A stretch of DNA of 64,000 nt from Niabella sp. (GTDB taxonomy: Bacteria; Bacteroidota; Bacteroidia; Chitinophagales; Chitinophagaceae): positions 62,001 to 126,000 of the forward strand of contig JAGIAT010000007.1 of NCBI GenBank assembly GCA_017744715.1. The letters run 5' to 3'. Made by a program: the position numbers and the translations under genes. Of this stretch, positions 51,674 through 61,750 are shown in pieces. Positions within the stretch are counted from its first letter, which is position 1. Each line of letters opens with the position of its first letter. Below the pieces are notes generated by a model. The model was not told the DNA's origin. It saw only the letters and a program-made list of their open reading frames with translations, and made no database searches.

Positions 51674-52648
51674 ATGCGTAAACCTTTGTACTGGTTCCTG
51701 GTTATAGCGGCCGTGTTCCTGATCGCCTGTGGCGGAAAAAAGAAAAAGAAGATGACCGGCGGCGAGGCGGTAAACATAGAGGAATTTATGGATGCCTACC
51801 CAACGCTCTCACTTCCGTTTGTATATGGCGACACTTCTTTTCCGGTGCGGGAAAACGATTCCCTGCGGATTGCACCGGAAGTACTGCACCAGTTTATACC
51901 GGATTCCGTTACGCTTAAAATTTTTGGTGACCGGGCGCACCCGGCGTATTACCCGGTAGGGGCGGTACAGGCGGGAAAAGGTGCTTTTTACCTGCTGACG
52001 AGGGGGATCGACCGGGACCGGAAGGTGCTGCTGATTACTGCGCATAATGACAAAAAACAGTTCATTGCCGGCATCCCGGTAATAAAGCTAACCCCCAATA
52101 CCAATGTATCGATTTCGGTAACGATTGATCCCCGGCTGAATATCAATAAGGACCTGACCCAAAAGTTGCCGAACGACATTGAAATCAGCGGGCATGATGT
52201 GTTTGTGCTGAATGAAGCGGCAAAGCGTTTTTCACTGATCATGACAGACAGCCTGGGCGACGGTTTTACAGAGCTGATCAACCCGATTGATACATTGGCG
52301 CGCAGGCAGAAATATTCCGGCGATTATGGCGATAATAAGATGAACCTTGTTTCGATCCGCGACGGACAGCGGGAGGGGCGGATGCGTTTTTTCATCCACC
52401 TCGAAAAAAATAACAAGGAATGTGTGGGCGAGTTAAAAGGGGATGCCGTGTTTGCTTCACCTACTGTGGCCGAATACCGGCAGGGGGGCGATCCCTGTGT
52501 TTTGCGTTTTATCTTTGAAAACGACCGGGTGTCGCTGGAAGAAGTAGAAGGGTGTGGTTCCCGCCTGGGGGCATTGCAATGTTCTTTTAACGGCGATTAT
52601 CTAAAGAAAAAGGAAAAGAAGAAAGCAACCGCTACCCGCGGAAAATAA
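51674..52648 (+). CDS. Lipoprotein of unknown function
   Basis: 324 residues from the ATG at 51674 (MRKPLYWFLVIAAVFLIACGG, lipobox Cys19); the frame is open 24 codons upstream but hydrophobic and unlikely. A Lys-rich run follows (KKKKKMTGG). The rest has no domain that I recognise; it includes PTLSLPFVYGDTSF and CVGELKGDAVFAS, and ends in another Lys-rich run. Probably anchored in the envelope. It is divergent from mntR, and the operator lies between them, so it could be co-regulated. Confidence 0.75.
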   Translation: MRKPLYWFLVIAAVFLIACGGKKKKKMTGGEAVNIEEFMDAYPTLSLPFVYGDTSFPVRENDSLRIAPEVLHQFIPDSVTLKIFGDRAHPAYYPVGAVQAGKGAFYLLTRGIDRDRKVLLITAHNDKKQFIAGIPVIKLTPNTNVSISVTIDPRLNINKDLTQKLPNDIEISGHDVFVLNEAAKRFSLIMTDSLGDGFTELINPIDTLARRQKYSGDYGDNKMNLVSIRDGQREGRMRFFIHLEKNNKECVGELKGDAVFASPTVAEYRQGGDPCVLRFIFENDRVSLEEVEGCGSRLGALQCSFNGDYLKKKEKKKATATRGK

Positions 52649-52926
52649 TTGAATCATAAACGGCAGCGTTCGAACGCCGCCTGCTCAAAGGCTGCTGATA
52701 CAGGCGTATCAACGTTCTGTATTGCTGAGCCGTTCTGGTGGCGCACCCGTCATCCCCGCTACCTAAACATCTTGCTTTAGCACAACTTTATAAAGAGGGA
52801 ACGGGCTAATGATGCGTCTGTTTGGGATCATTATCCTGAAAATTCCAATGGAGGAAATGGTGCGTATTTTCTTTTTTTATCCGTAACTTGTACCAAATAG
52901 TTGCTTAAACGATTAAATTACCGCGT

Positions 52927-54396
52927 ATGAAAAAACAAATCTGTTCGCTTATACTGGGGGCACTGGCAGCGTCCCTGGTTCTTTATGCCTGTTCCCGGCA
53001 GCAGGAACACGCAACGGTGATGCCGGCAAATACCATCGCTAAGCAGGGCGCCTCTTCTGCGGCTACGCTGGCTGCCCTGGACCTGATGAGCGGAAACCCG
53101 ATATTGCCCCCGTTTACTGCAGACCCGGATATTTTGTATGCCAACGGGCGCTACTATATTTATACCACCGCCAATGGTCCTACGGTAAACGAATTTCATG
53201 CCTACTCATCAGCCGATCTGTTGAACTGGGTAGATGAAGGCGTGGTATTTAATTTAAACAACGTTAGCTGGTCGCACGCCGACGGCTGGGCGCCCTGCGT
53301 AGTGGCCCGCAACGGTCAGTATTATTTTTATTTTACGGCCAGCAAGAAGATAGGGGTAGCTGTGGGTTCAAGTCCTACCGGTCCCTTTACGGATATCGGC
53401 GCACCGCTGGCGACCGGGCTTGGTACGGATCCGATTGACCCGATGGCCTTTGTTGATACAGACGGGCAGGCGTACCTGTACTGGGGTAATACCACGCTGA
53501 ACATCCAGAAGCTGAACAGTGATATGGTGTCGCTCACCGGTACTCGAAGCAATACCAAACCCTCCAATTATTTTGAAGCGCCTTATGTGATCAAGCGCAA
53601 CGGAACCTATTATCTCATGTATTCCGTAAACGACTATCGCAACAACGATTATCATGTGGAATATGCCACTTCCACCTCACCCATGGGACCCTGGACGGTT
53701 AAAGGGCGCATTACAGCTCCCAATGGTAATATCCTTGGCCCGGGGCATAATGCGGTGATTACAAGACCGGGGTGCAGCAGTGAATATTATTTCGTTTATC
53801 ATCGCAGAACCAGTACCAATGTGAATGAGCGGCAGGTGGCGATCGACCGGATGTTCTTTGATGCGGCAGGTAACATTATGCCGGTGAATATTACCACCTC
53901 CGGCGTTATCGGGGTTACCGGATCCGCGCCCTGTACCAGTCCTAATCCGGTTGCCAACGGCATCTATGCCATCCGTTCGAAAGTAAACACCAGTTCGGGG
54001 CAGGGGCTTTACCTCGATATTCCGGCCTGTGCTACCGGTAATGCGGATGTACGCACCTGGACACGCACCAACTGTAACGGGCAACGCTGGGCATTAACCT
54101 ACCAGGGGAACGGATTTTACAAGATCATTTCCCAACAACCCAATCATAAATCGCTGGACCTGGATGCCTGCAAACTGGCCGTGGGTACCAATATACAGGT
54201 TTGGGACCAGTTGAATAATGACTGTCAGCTCTGGCGGATTGAAGATGCCGGTGGCGGCTGGTATCGGATTATAGCAAAAGCCAGCGGTAACGTAATGGAC
54301 CTTGCCAACGGCGATCCCACGCCGGGCGCCGATATCCGCTCCTGGTCGTGGAATGGAAGCGATGCGCAGCTGTTCCGGTTTGAAGCAGCGCCCTGA
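52927..54396 (+). CDS. Exported GH43-like glycosidase with ricin-type lectin domain
   Basis: 489 residues. Lipoprotein signal MKKQICSLILGALAASLVLYAC with Cys22. A five-bladed propeller of family GH43 covers about 55-330: FTADPDILYANGRYYIYTT (catalytic Asp base), DPIDPMAFVDTDGQAYLYWG (Asp pKa modulator), YFEAPYVIKRNGTYYLMYS (Glu acid). A beta-trefoil CBM13/ricin domain (about 345-489) has the QxW-type repeats QRWAL, QLWRI and QLFRF. It likely trims arabinan or xylan side chains from the cell surface. The 278 bp before it hold no further feature except a small palindrome at 52665-52676. Confidence 0.92.
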   Translation: MKKQICSLILGALAASLVLYACSRQQEHATVMPANTIAKQGASSAATLAALDLMSGNPILPPFTADPDILYANGRYYIYTTANGPTVNEFHAYSSADLLNWVDEGVVFNLNNVSWSHADGWAPCVVARNGQYYFYFTASKKIGVAVGSSPTGPFTDIGAPLATGLGTDPIDPMAFVDTDGQAYLYWGNTTLNIQKLNSDMVSLTGTRSNTKPSNYFEAPYVIKRNGTYYLMYSVNDYRNNDYHVEYATSTSPMGPWTVKGRITAPNGNILGPGHNAVITRPGCSSEYYFVYHRRTSTNVNERQVAIDRMFFDAAGNIMPVNITTSGVIGVTGSAPCTSPNPVANGIYAIRSKVNTSSGQGLYLDIPACATGNADVRTWTRTNCNGQRWALTYQGNGFYKIISQQPNHKSLDLDACKLAVGTNIQVWDQLNNDCQLWRIEDAGGGWYRIIAKASGNVMDLANGDPTPGADIRSWSWNGSDAQLFRFEAAP

Positions 54397-54402
54397 CCGG
54401 CG

Positions 54403-55446
54403 TTAGAAACGCAATTGTTTAAACGCTGCATCCATTTCGTTCGCTTCGGGGATGGTTAGTTCCGTTTGTGCAATCACAATGCGGTAGGTAAAGGTTTTAG
54501 ACCGGCCCGGCGGCAATACCAGGTTTAATGAATCGCTTCCGTTACTGAAAACAGCCCTGCCCAGCGGGTTAAGGGCAAACAGGCCATAGCCGCGTGCATG
54601 CCAGTATGTAGGGTAGCCGGTATTGGAAGGGTGGTCGAACATCGCAATGGTGATGGGCGCTCCGTCTTTTTTCCCTTTAAGCATGGCCCAGGTACCCTGG
54701 CTGCTCCATACGGTATCGCCGGTTTTTCCATTGGAGGCATAATACATACCGGTAGGAACGCCCGGACCCGATGCGGCAACGGTTGTTACATTTCCTTTAT
54801 CATCTGTAAATGATTTGGAGGTTGTGGAAGGCATTTCCAGCTCTTTGGCAAGCCTTATGGCGAAGAAACCATCCTTTACATCTTTAAATACAACCGGGTG
54901 CCGCAGGGCGGTAAGCGTAGTCTTCCGGGTGATATAAAACCGGTTATTCGTTACTTCAAAAAAATAGGTTGTCTGTTCATTCAAAAAAGTATCCTGTGCC
55001 TGGTTAACCCAGGTAGCGGTAACCTGAAGCGAGGCCTTGTTCCCGGATGCCGACTGTTGCCGGATCTTTTGGTGCAGGATGGTGCCGTAGTGCGCTTTTT
55101 TTGCAGCAGGGATCGCCGATGAATTGTTCCAGAAATCGATCCCGTTTACGGATTCATAATTCATCCAGATGCCCACATGATGCGGATGGTCCGTACTTTC
55201 ACCGGGGATGGGCTTTACCGGAAACCCCCGGGTAACCGTAATACCTCCAAGTGTATTTACCGGGTACAGGAACGGCTTGGCAATGCTGTCTGTATAACAA
55301 TAGGCGGTAAGCAGGTGACCATTATATACGATATCCACCTGCTTTTGACCGGGACGGGCAATCAGCTCAAAACCTTTCCGGGCGGTCTGTGCCGGTAAAA
55401 TCGTCCAAATAAAAAAAGACAGGAGCGCAAGAATACTTCTTTTCAT
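54403..55446 (-). CDS. DUF6807 (PmoA-like) exported protein
   Basis: 347 residues with a signal peptide (MKRSILALLSFFIWTILPAQ). The pattern PFLYPVNTLGGITVTRGFP, STDHPHHVGIWMNYESVNGIDFW, here DHPHHVGIWMNYESVNG, and FDHPSNTGYPTYWHARGYGLFALNPLG, here HPSNTGYPTYWHARGYG, is that of DUF6807/PmoA-like beta-sandwich proteins of plant-polymer degraders. Conserved His residues suggest a metal or catalytic site; no activity is established. It converges on the GH43 gene with 6 bp between stops. Confidence 0.85.
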   Translation of the reverse strand: MKRSILALLSFFIWTILPAQTARKGFELIARPGQKQVDIVYNGHLLTAYCYTDSIAKPFLYPVNTLGGITVTRGFPVKPIPGESTDHPHHVGIWMNYESVNGIDFWNNSSAIPAAKKAHYGTILHQKIRQQSASGNKASLQVTATWVNQAQDTFLNEQTTYFFEVTNNRFYITRKTTLTALRHPVVFKDVKDGFFAIRLAKELEMPSTTSKSFTDDKGNVTTVAASGPGVPTGMYYASNGKTGDTVWSSQGTWAMLKGKKDGAPITIAMFDHPSNTGYPTYWHARGYGLFALNPLGRAVFSNGSDSLNLVLPPGRSKTFTYRIVIAQTELTIPEANEMDAAFKQLRF

Positions 55447-55570
55447 ATGATGCCGTTTGAAGAATCGTGAAGGAGTTCAAAGATAAGAAAGGCCGGCAAA
55501 GGGACGAAATGAAAACTGCGGCGCACCGATTTATACCGTGTGGCCGCAGCGTTCGGTATCGGAGAACGGA

Positions 55571-57982
55571 TCAGAAGCGGTAACCGATGCTGAACCGGAT
55601 GTTGCGTGGAGGTTCTGTTTGGTAATAATAGGCCGGTTTTACCGAGCTCCAGTCGCCATACACAGCTGGCAGCTCGTAGTAAGAGCCGGTGTACAAATAG
55701 CTGTTAAGCACATTAAACAGGTTTAAGGTAAAACGGTACCGGTCCCTTGTGTAAAACAACCCGGCATCCAGCCTGAAATAATCCGGCAACTGCCGGCCCT
55801 GTGTAGACCAGCCGGTGTGCCGGTCCGTCAGTGCGGTAAACCCGCCCGAGATGCCCAGGCCCTGTAATGCTCCTTCCTGCAGCTCATACGAAAGCCAGGC
55901 GTTGGACGTATGTTTTGCATAGCCGGGTACGATTTCACCTACGGTATAATTGCCGGCGGCCCCGGACGCAACTTTGGTGATCATACTTTCTGTAAAGGCA
56001 TAGTTGGCGATGGCGGTAAAGCCGGGGAGGATGGTACCCCTTATATCGAATTCAACACCCCGCGCTACTTTTTCCCCGAGCACGATACTGGTGGGCTGAT
56101 TGGGGTTAGGCGCATTAGGATCGGCCGTCAGCTCGTTCTGCTTTAAGATGCGGTATACAGACAGTGTTGTTTGCCACCGGTCGTGAAACCAGCTTTTCTT
56201 GATGCCAAGCTCCATATTGCTGCCGGTAATGGGCTTTATGTTGCCGCCATTGCTGAGGGTACCCGATTGCGGAATAAACGCCTGGTCATACAGGCCATAT
56301 ACCGCCAGGTTTTTACTAACGGAATAACTCAGGCCGATCCGGGGGGTAAAATGCCGGGCTTTTGAATAATCGGTACCGGTTCCGTAAATCTGGCTCACAT
56401 CGGTATAACGGCCGGCAAGGGTCCATCGTAAGCGATCGCGGAAGAACGCCAGCTCATCCTGCACGTATACACTGGAATACCGCTGCGTTTGAATGCCACC
56501 CGCGGCTATTGCACGTTCTTCCAGCGGTTTGCTGCGGTCAAATTCCGGATAGCCGTTTACCGGTATGCCATAATCCGGATGCGTGGGATCAAACAGGGAT
56601 CCCGTGGAATCCAAATCGTGCGATTGTCCCCAGTCTGCATAATATTTTTTATTGGTTGCATCCACACCTGCCAGCACCCGGTGCCGGACACTGCCGGTGC
56701 GGAATTCCCCGTTTAAGAAAACCTGTCCCAGTGCCATATTACTTTTAGCATCCCAGATACCGATATTTCGGATGAGGTGACCGGTAACGGAATCCATCAT
56801 CGATGGCCAGGAACTCATACCTGCCTGGTTGTAGTTAAAATAGGCACCTTGTGCAGTGAGCTTCCAGTTGGTATTAAAAGCGTGCTCAAACGTAAGATAT
56901 CCGCTTTGATCATTGATGCGGGTGGGCGGCAGGCCGGGATTGGTAAAGCTGAGGTTGCGCGGATAGGTGCCATACCCGGACTTCGAAAAGATATAATAAG
57001 ATCCCACCTCGGTCATTTTTGCAAACTGACCATTATACTCCAGTGTTACTTTGGTGTTTGGATCGAGCTGGTAAGAGATCACAGGCGCAAGTACATACCG
57101 GTTGTTGTATTCAAAATCACGGTGTGAACCCCGGTTCTGTGCCGCTATGTTCAACCGGTATAGTATTTTTTTGTCTTTGCTAAGCGACCCGTCAAGGTCG
57201 AGACTGCCCCGGTACAGATCGAAGCTGCCAAGCGTAAGATCAATGGCTCCTTTGGTGGTACCGGTTGGTTTTTTTGTGACGATATTGTATAAGCCGCTGG
57301 GATCACCATTGGCCAGCATAAACCCGGCAGGACCTTTTACAAATTCCACGCGGTCTACAAAGCTCATATCCTCGGTTAGCGGGCCCCAGTAAGAGGCCAC
57401 TACGTTAAAACCGTTGCGGAACGCCTGGATCTGGGAACCGCGCGTGGTGATATTGGCATAAAGATCGCCCCAGTGTTCCACCCGGGTGGCGCCGCTTACA
57501 TTCCGTACCAGGCCATCGCTCATACTGATCACCTGTTGTTGTGCCAGGGTAGCCTGATCGATCACCTGTATGTTTTGCGGCGTTTCAAGTAACGGGGTCT
57601 TCAGGCGCAAACTTACGGAAGCGTGTTCGATGCTTTTACGTGCGTTTACAATTACCGCGTCCAGCTGTTGTGCCGTTTCGCTGATCATAAAATCAGCTTT
57701 AAGCGTTGTCCCTTTTGCGAGGGTGATGTTTTTTTGCTGGGTGGCGGTTTCGGCAGCAGAGAGCAACAGGCTCCAGGATCCCGGTTTTATGTTTTTGATT
57801 TCATAGTATCCCCGCTCATCACTTTGCACTGCATGCTGTGTGCCCTCAAGGGAGATGGTGATATAGGGGGCGGGCTTTCCATCGGAGGTAGTAACAAAGC
57901 CCTGTATCTTTCCGGATTGGGCAAAAAGGGAAGCAACGGCCAAAAAGAGGAACATCGATAATAAAGTGTACTTCTGTTTCAT
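55571..57982 (-). CDS. TonB-dependent siderophore-type receptor
   Basis: 803 residues. Signal peptide (MKQKYTLLSMFLFLAVASLFAQ), a carboxypeptidase-like regulatory domain (about 25-105: GKIQGFVTTSDGKPAPYITI), a plug (about 125-250: TPQNIQVIDQATLAQQ, then FVKGPAGFMLANGDPSGLYN), and a 22-strand barrel ending RFSIGYRF with the terminal aromatic residue. The single-gene form without a SusD partner and the plug sequence point to ferric siderophore uptake. No Fur box is seen upstream; a GATTG-N6-CAATC repeat (58029-58044) lies at the -33 position. Confidence 0.92.
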   Translation of the reverse strand: MKQKYTLLSMFLFLAVASLFAQSGKIQGFVTTSDGKPAPYITISLEGTQHAVQSDERGYYEIKNIKPGSWSLLLSAAETATQQKNITLAKGTTLKADFMISETAQQLDAVIVNARKSIEHASVSLRLKTPLLETPQNIQVIDQATLAQQQVISMSDGLVRNVSGATRVEHWGDLYANITTRGSQIQAFRNGFNVVASYWGPLTEDMSFVDRVEFVKGPAGFMLANGDPSGLYNIVTKKPTGTTKGAIDLTLGSFDLYRGSLDLDGSLSKDKKILYRLNIAAQNRGSHRDFEYNNRYVLAPVISYQLDPNTKVTLEYNGQFAKMTEVGSYYIFSKSGYGTYPRNLSFTNPGLPPTRINDQSGYLTFEHAFNTNWKLTAQGAYFNYNQAGMSSWPSMMDSVTGHLIRNIGIWDAKSNMALGQVFLNGEFRTGSVRHRVLAGVDATNKKYYADWGQSHDLDSTGSLFDPTHPDYGIPVNGYPEFDRSKPLEERAIAAGGIQTQRYSSVYVQDELAFFRDRLRWTLAGRYTDVSQIYGTGTDYSKARHFTPRIGLSYSVSKNLAVYGLYDQAFIPQSGTLSNGGNIKPITGSNMELGIKKSWFHDRWQTTLSVYRILKQNELTADPNAPNPNQPTSIVLGEKVARGVEFDIRGTILPGFTAIANYAFTESMITKVASGAAGNYTVGEIVPGYAKHTSNAWLSYELQEGALQGLGISGGFTALTDRHTGWSTQGRQLPDYFRLDAGLFYTRDRYRFTLNLFNVLNSYLYTGSYYELPAVYGDWSSVKPAYYYQTEPPRNIRFSIGYRF

Positions 57983-58005
57983 AATAGATCTGCATTAAGG
58001 AGGCG

Positions 58006-58013
58006 CAAATCTA
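58006..58013 (-). promoter_or_regulatory. -7 element of the TonB receptor gene
   Basis: TAGATTTG on the minus strand, 24 nt before the start codon, fits TAnnTTTG. The upstream inverted repeat GATTG-N6-CAATC (58029-58044) covers the -33 zone. Confidence 0.5.
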
Positions 58014-58135
58014 TTTTACAACAAAAAGGATTGTTTACGCAATCGGGAAAAAGAAAGCACCGCTGTTTTTTATTACACAGAGGTTACAATAAAGATGGAT
58101 CATCTTTATGATTTTCCGGGATTGACCAGCTGCGG

Positions 58136-58323
58136 TTAAAAGGTGGGCGGCGGCAGGTGAGGAGTGGCATCCAGAAAGTCATTGATCATTGGAATCAGCC
58201 AATCGGTACGTTGCATTATGCCGATGTGTGTGGTGCCCGGTATAATGGGCAACCGGGATGCGCATCTGCCTCGGTGCCATACAAACTGAAGCGTGCGGGA
58301 ACCTGTTTATGCTGCATAAAAAA
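58136..58323 (-). pseudogene. 3' remnant of an alpha/beta hydrolase gene, with frameshift
   Basis: The minus strand reads FFMQHKQVPARFSLYGTEAD from about 58323, then breaks, and continues in another frame as RLPIIPGTTHIGIMQRTDWL and a tail ending PPTF before the stop at 58136. The break is explained by loss of one base in the C-run (plus-strand GGG at 58255-58257). THIG carries the catalytic His. The upstream two thirds of the gene, including the nucleophile, are missing, and the secDF terminator lies there instead. Confidence 0.8.
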
Positions 58324-58348
58324 AGAGGCCACCTTACGGGCGGCCTCT
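58324..58348 (-). terminator. Terminator of secDF
   Basis: On the minus strand AGAGGCC...GGCCTCT with a T-run after it, 28 nt beyond the secDF stop. Confidence 0.8.
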
Positions 58349-58376
58349 GTATCGTTTAAAATAGGATCAATACTGC

Positions 58377-61300
58377 TTAGTGGTGTTCCGGCTGCACTTT
58401 TACAGCGGCGCCTGTTTTACTTTTTCTTAATCCACCTTTCAGATCCACCAGAACCGGTGCAGCTACAAAGATAGAAGAGTAAACCCCGGTTACCACACCA
58501 ATCAACATGGCAAAGGCAAATCCTCTAACGGCTTCCCCACCAAATATGAACAGGATCAATACCGTAACAAATACGGTAAAGGAGGTCATAATGGTACGGC
58601 TTAATGTGTCGTTAATGGCTTTGTTCACCAATGTTTTCTGATCCATATTCGGGTACAGTTTTCCGTCTTCACGGATCCGGTCAAATACTACCACGGTATC
58701 ATTCATAGAGAACCCGATCACCGTAAGAATGGCCGCAATAAAGTGCTGGTCAATCTCAAGCGGGAAGGGTACCCAATCCCTGGCATAGGAGAATACGATC
58801 AATGTTACCAGGGCATCGTGCAGCAGCGAGAAGATGGTTCCCAGTGAATACCTCCAGTCGCGGAAACGCAGGAAGATGTACACAAAGATGGCCAGTATCG
58901 CCAGCACGGTAGCGGTTACCGCACCTCTTTTTAAATCGTCGGAGATCGTTGGCAGTACCTTCTTGGTACCCATCTTATACTGCGTATCAAACTGCTCATA
59001 GGTAGTGCCCTGCGGCAGGTGATTCTTCAAACCTCCAAACAACTTATGTGATACGATCGAATCTGCTTTTGTAGTGTTAGGATCCGTGATCAGGTAAGAA
59101 GTGGTAATATCCAGCGCACTGGCATCACCTACGGTTTTGATGAATGGATTCTCATTATCAAAAGCGGCTTTTACATCGTCACGTACTTTTTCCACATCTA
59201 CTTTTTTACCAAAGTCGATCCGGTAAGAACGTCCTCCGTTGAACTCCACACCATAGTCGAACCCATGGAATATGGTACCAATGGATAACAGGAGGATCAC
59301 CACTGAAATGATATATGCCACTTTCCGGAACTCGATAAATTTAAAGGCGCTGTGCTTGAAGATGCTCCGGCTCAGGCCTGTGAAATATTTCAGGTGATGG
59401 TTTTTATTCGTGAACCAGTCGGTTACCCAACGGCTTACCAGGATACCGCAGAACAGGGAGAGCAACAATCCTAAGATCTGGGTGGTTGCAAAACCTTTCA
59501 CCGGTCCTAACCCGAAGTAATACAGGATAAATGCCGTGATCAGGGTGGTTACGTGACCATCCAGTACCGGAGCAAGGGAACGGCTGTAACCGTCATTGAT
59601 CGCAGCGATATAACTTTTCCCTTTGGTCAGTTCCTCTTTAATGCGTTCATAGATGATTACGTTACTATCTACCGCCATACCGATGGTTAATACCAGACCG
59701 GCGATACCCGGAGCCGTAAGAGTGGCTCCTAAACCGGCCAGTACACCAACGGTAAACAGCAGGTTCAGGATCAGGGCGATATTGGCTACCCATCCGCTGG
59801 TATTATAGTAAATCAACATCAGGATGAAGATCACAATAAAGGAGATGGTAAAGGACATTAAACCGCCTTTGATGGCCGCTTCCCCGAGGGTAGGTCCAAC
59901 GGTTTCATCTGATACGATCTTGGCCGGAGCCGGTAACTTACCAATTTTAAGAATATTGGCAAGGTCTTTTGCTTCTTCTGCACTGAAACTTCCGGAGATG
60001 CTTGAGCGGCCTCCTTCAATTACATCGTTTACAACAGGAGCGGAATATACCTGGTTGTCTACCACAATGGCAATATGACGGCCTTTGTTGGCACGGGTCA
60101 TCTCGGCCCACACACGGCTGCCAAGGGCGTCCATTTCCAGTGAAACATTGGTTTTTCCAGACTGGTCATAATCGGCACCGGCATTGGTTACATGCTCTCC
60201 TTCCAGTTTCGCTTTATCGCGTCCGTAAGTTTTGATGGCATAAAGTGCCACCATATTGCTTTTCTTATTGCCTACTTTTTCGGGCATGCCGTACATCCAG
60301 GCAATTTCTGAAGGGAACTGGGAGCGGATCGCCGGTGCTGTAAGCATGGCACGTACCGCAGCGGTATCTTTAATATTTACCTGTCCGATGATGCCCATAT
60401 CAGCCAGGCCACCTTTTTGATCTACCGGTGGTACCAATGTACCCCAGATATGTTTTTTCATTTCCTGCTGCTGGTCTGCGGCAGCGTCTCCGGTCTTTGC
60501 AGTATTTTTATCGGCCTTGGCCAGTTCTGATAACTGGTTCTGCAGTTTGTTGGTATCGGTAGTCGTTGTTTTTACTGAATCGGCTTTGGCTACTGCTCCG
60601 GCAGCAACGCTGGCTGAATCTGTTTTTGCAGCGCTGTCTTTTACGGCTTTTCCTGCATTCTGCGCATAATAGATCTCATCTGCTTTTTGAAGATTGGCCC
60701 ACAATTCAGAAATATTGTATACTTCCCAGAACTGGAGGTTGGCAGAAGCCTGCAGGTTTTTACGTACCCGCTCTTTATCCTGCACACCGGGCAGCTCTAC
60801 AGAAATGATCTGTTTGGCAGGATCCGGGTTAATGCTGGGCTGCGCCACTCCGAATTTATCGATACGGGTGGTGATCAGGCGGGCCGTGTTGTCGAAGGCA
60901 GCTTTTGCCTGGTCCTGCAGAAACCGGGTTACCTTGGCATCATTGTCGGTAACTTTTATATTCTCGCGGTTTGCGGTGGCAAACAGGGATGCCAGCGGCG
61001 TATTCGGACTTAATTTTTTGAACTCTTCCACAAAGAGGGTAATAAAGTTGGCATCACTGTTCCCCTTACGTTTGTCGGCATTATCCAATGCTTTTAAGAA
61101 GTTGGGATCTTTTGAATTGTTGGCCAGGGTTTGCAGCAATCCGTTCATCTCTACTTCCATGGTAACGTTCATACCCCCCTGCAGGTCAAGACCCAGGTTC
61201 AATTCTTCTTCTTTCGCTTTCTGGTAGCTGATGGCACCGGTAATTCCATAGGTAATGGTTTCATCTTTGGTGCTGTCTTTTAAGCGGGTCAGGCGATCGT

Positions 61301-61517
61301 TGTAAATCTGGTTCAGGGTTTCCTGGTACACCTCCTGCGAGTCTTTGCTGGAGGGGAATTTCTGGGCAGCAGTCTGGTAATTTGCATTTACATAATTATG
61401 CGCAATCGTCTCCAATTTCTTTTCGTGGTTGCGTACAAACCATGTAAATGACAGCTGGTAGAGTGAGTAGATAATGAGTAAGATTGTAAAAAATCTAACC
61501 AGTCCTTTGAGTTGCAT
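58377..61517 (-). CDS. secDF: Protein translocase SecDF fusion
   Basis: 1046 residues. The SecD half (about 1-690) has a first TM, a large periplasmic region with a Lys/Asp/Ala-rich insert (about 295-345), LNLGLDLQGGMNVTMEVEM, here LGLDLQGGMN, and the TM4 AGLVLTIGMAVDSNVIIYERI, here GMAVDSNVIIYERI. The SecF half (about 720-1046) has GVEFNGGRSYRIDF and the matching GFSMNDTVVVFDRIRED. It uses the proton gradient to pull translocating proteins out of SecYEG. Twelve TM segments expected. Single gene. Confidence 0.96.
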   Translation of the reverse strand: MQLKGLVRFFTILLIIYSLYQLSFTWFVRNHEKKLETIAHNYVNANYQTAAQKFPSSKDSQEVYQETLNQIYNDRLTRLKDSTKDETITYGITGAISYQKAKEEELNLGLDLQGGMNVTMEVEMNGLLQTLANNSKDPNFLKALDNADKRKGNSDANFITLFVEEFKKLSPNTPLASLFATANRENIKVTDNDAKVTRFLQDQAKAAFDNTARLITTRIDKFGVAQPSINPDPAKQIISVELPGVQDKERVRKNLQASANLQFWEVYNISELWANLQKADEIYYAQNAGKAVKDSAAKTDSASVAAGAVAKADSVKTTTTDTNKLQNQLSELAKADKNTAKTGDAAADQQQEMKKHIWGTLVPPVDQKGGLADMGIIGQVNIKDTAAVRAMLTAPAIRSQFPSEIAWMYGMPEKVGNKKSNMVALYAIKTYGRDKAKLEGEHVTNAGADYDQSGKTNVSLEMDALGSRVWAEMTRANKGRHIAIVVDNQVYSAPVVNDVIEGGRSSISGSFSAEEAKDLANILKIGKLPAPAKIVSDETVGPTLGEAAIKGGLMSFTISFIVIFILMLIYYNTSGWVANIALILNLLFTVGVLAGLGATLTAPGIAGLVLTIGMAVDSNVIIYERIKEELTKGKSYIAAINDGYSRSLAPVLDGHVTTLITAFILYYFGLGPVKGFATTQILGLLLSLFCGILVSRWVTDWFTNKNHHLKYFTGLSRSIFKHSAFKFIEFRKVAYIISVVILLLSIGTIFHGFDYGVEFNGGRSYRIDFGKKVDVEKVRDDVKAAFDNENPFIKTVGDASALDITTSYLITDPNTTKADSIVSHKLFGGLKNHLPQGTTYEQFDTQYKMGTKKVLPTISDDLKRGAVTATVLAILAIFVYIFLRFRDWRYSLGTIFSLLHDALVTLIVFSYARDWVPFPLEIDQHFIAAILTVIGFSMNDTVVVFDRIREDGKLYPNMDQKTLVNKAINDTLSRTIMTSFTVFVTVLILFIFGGEAVRGFAFAMLIGVVTGVYSSIFVAAPVLVDLKGGLRKSKTGAAVKVQPEHH

Positions 61518-61565
61518 ACGTATTTGTTAATTTAATCTTTGGTTCCTCTTTAAATTTAAAGGGGG

Positions 61566-61573
61566 CAAAGATA
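61566..61573 (-). promoter_or_regulatory. -7 element of secDF
   Basis: TATCTTTG on the minus strand, 49 nt before the start codon. No clear -33 element. Confidence 0.5.
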
Positions 61574-61705
61574 AGGTTTATAGACATATAGTGGATTTGG
61601 TTTTATAAATGGATTTTATACTGTAGAAATTTTTATTTAAGGGCTGATTTTATAGAATATTTCGATTTTTTGAGATTTTAAGTTCGAAGCTGTCTTTCTA
61701 ACCCC

Positions 61706-61713
61706 TAAATTTG
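61706..61713 (+). promoter_or_regulatory. -7 element of the aminotransferase gene
   Basis: TAAATTTG, 38 nt before the start codon, with TTCG at 61683-61686 as a weak -33 element 19 nt upstream. Confidence 0.5.
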
Positions 61714-61750
61714 CCTGAATTTGTTTAAAAATCAATCATAAACGTTTAAA

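Noticed and set aside
52665..52676. GCGTTCGAACGC palindrome after the lipoprotein gene as an operator or terminator
   Set aside because: Only 12 bp, no T-run and no promoter element beside it; could be chance.
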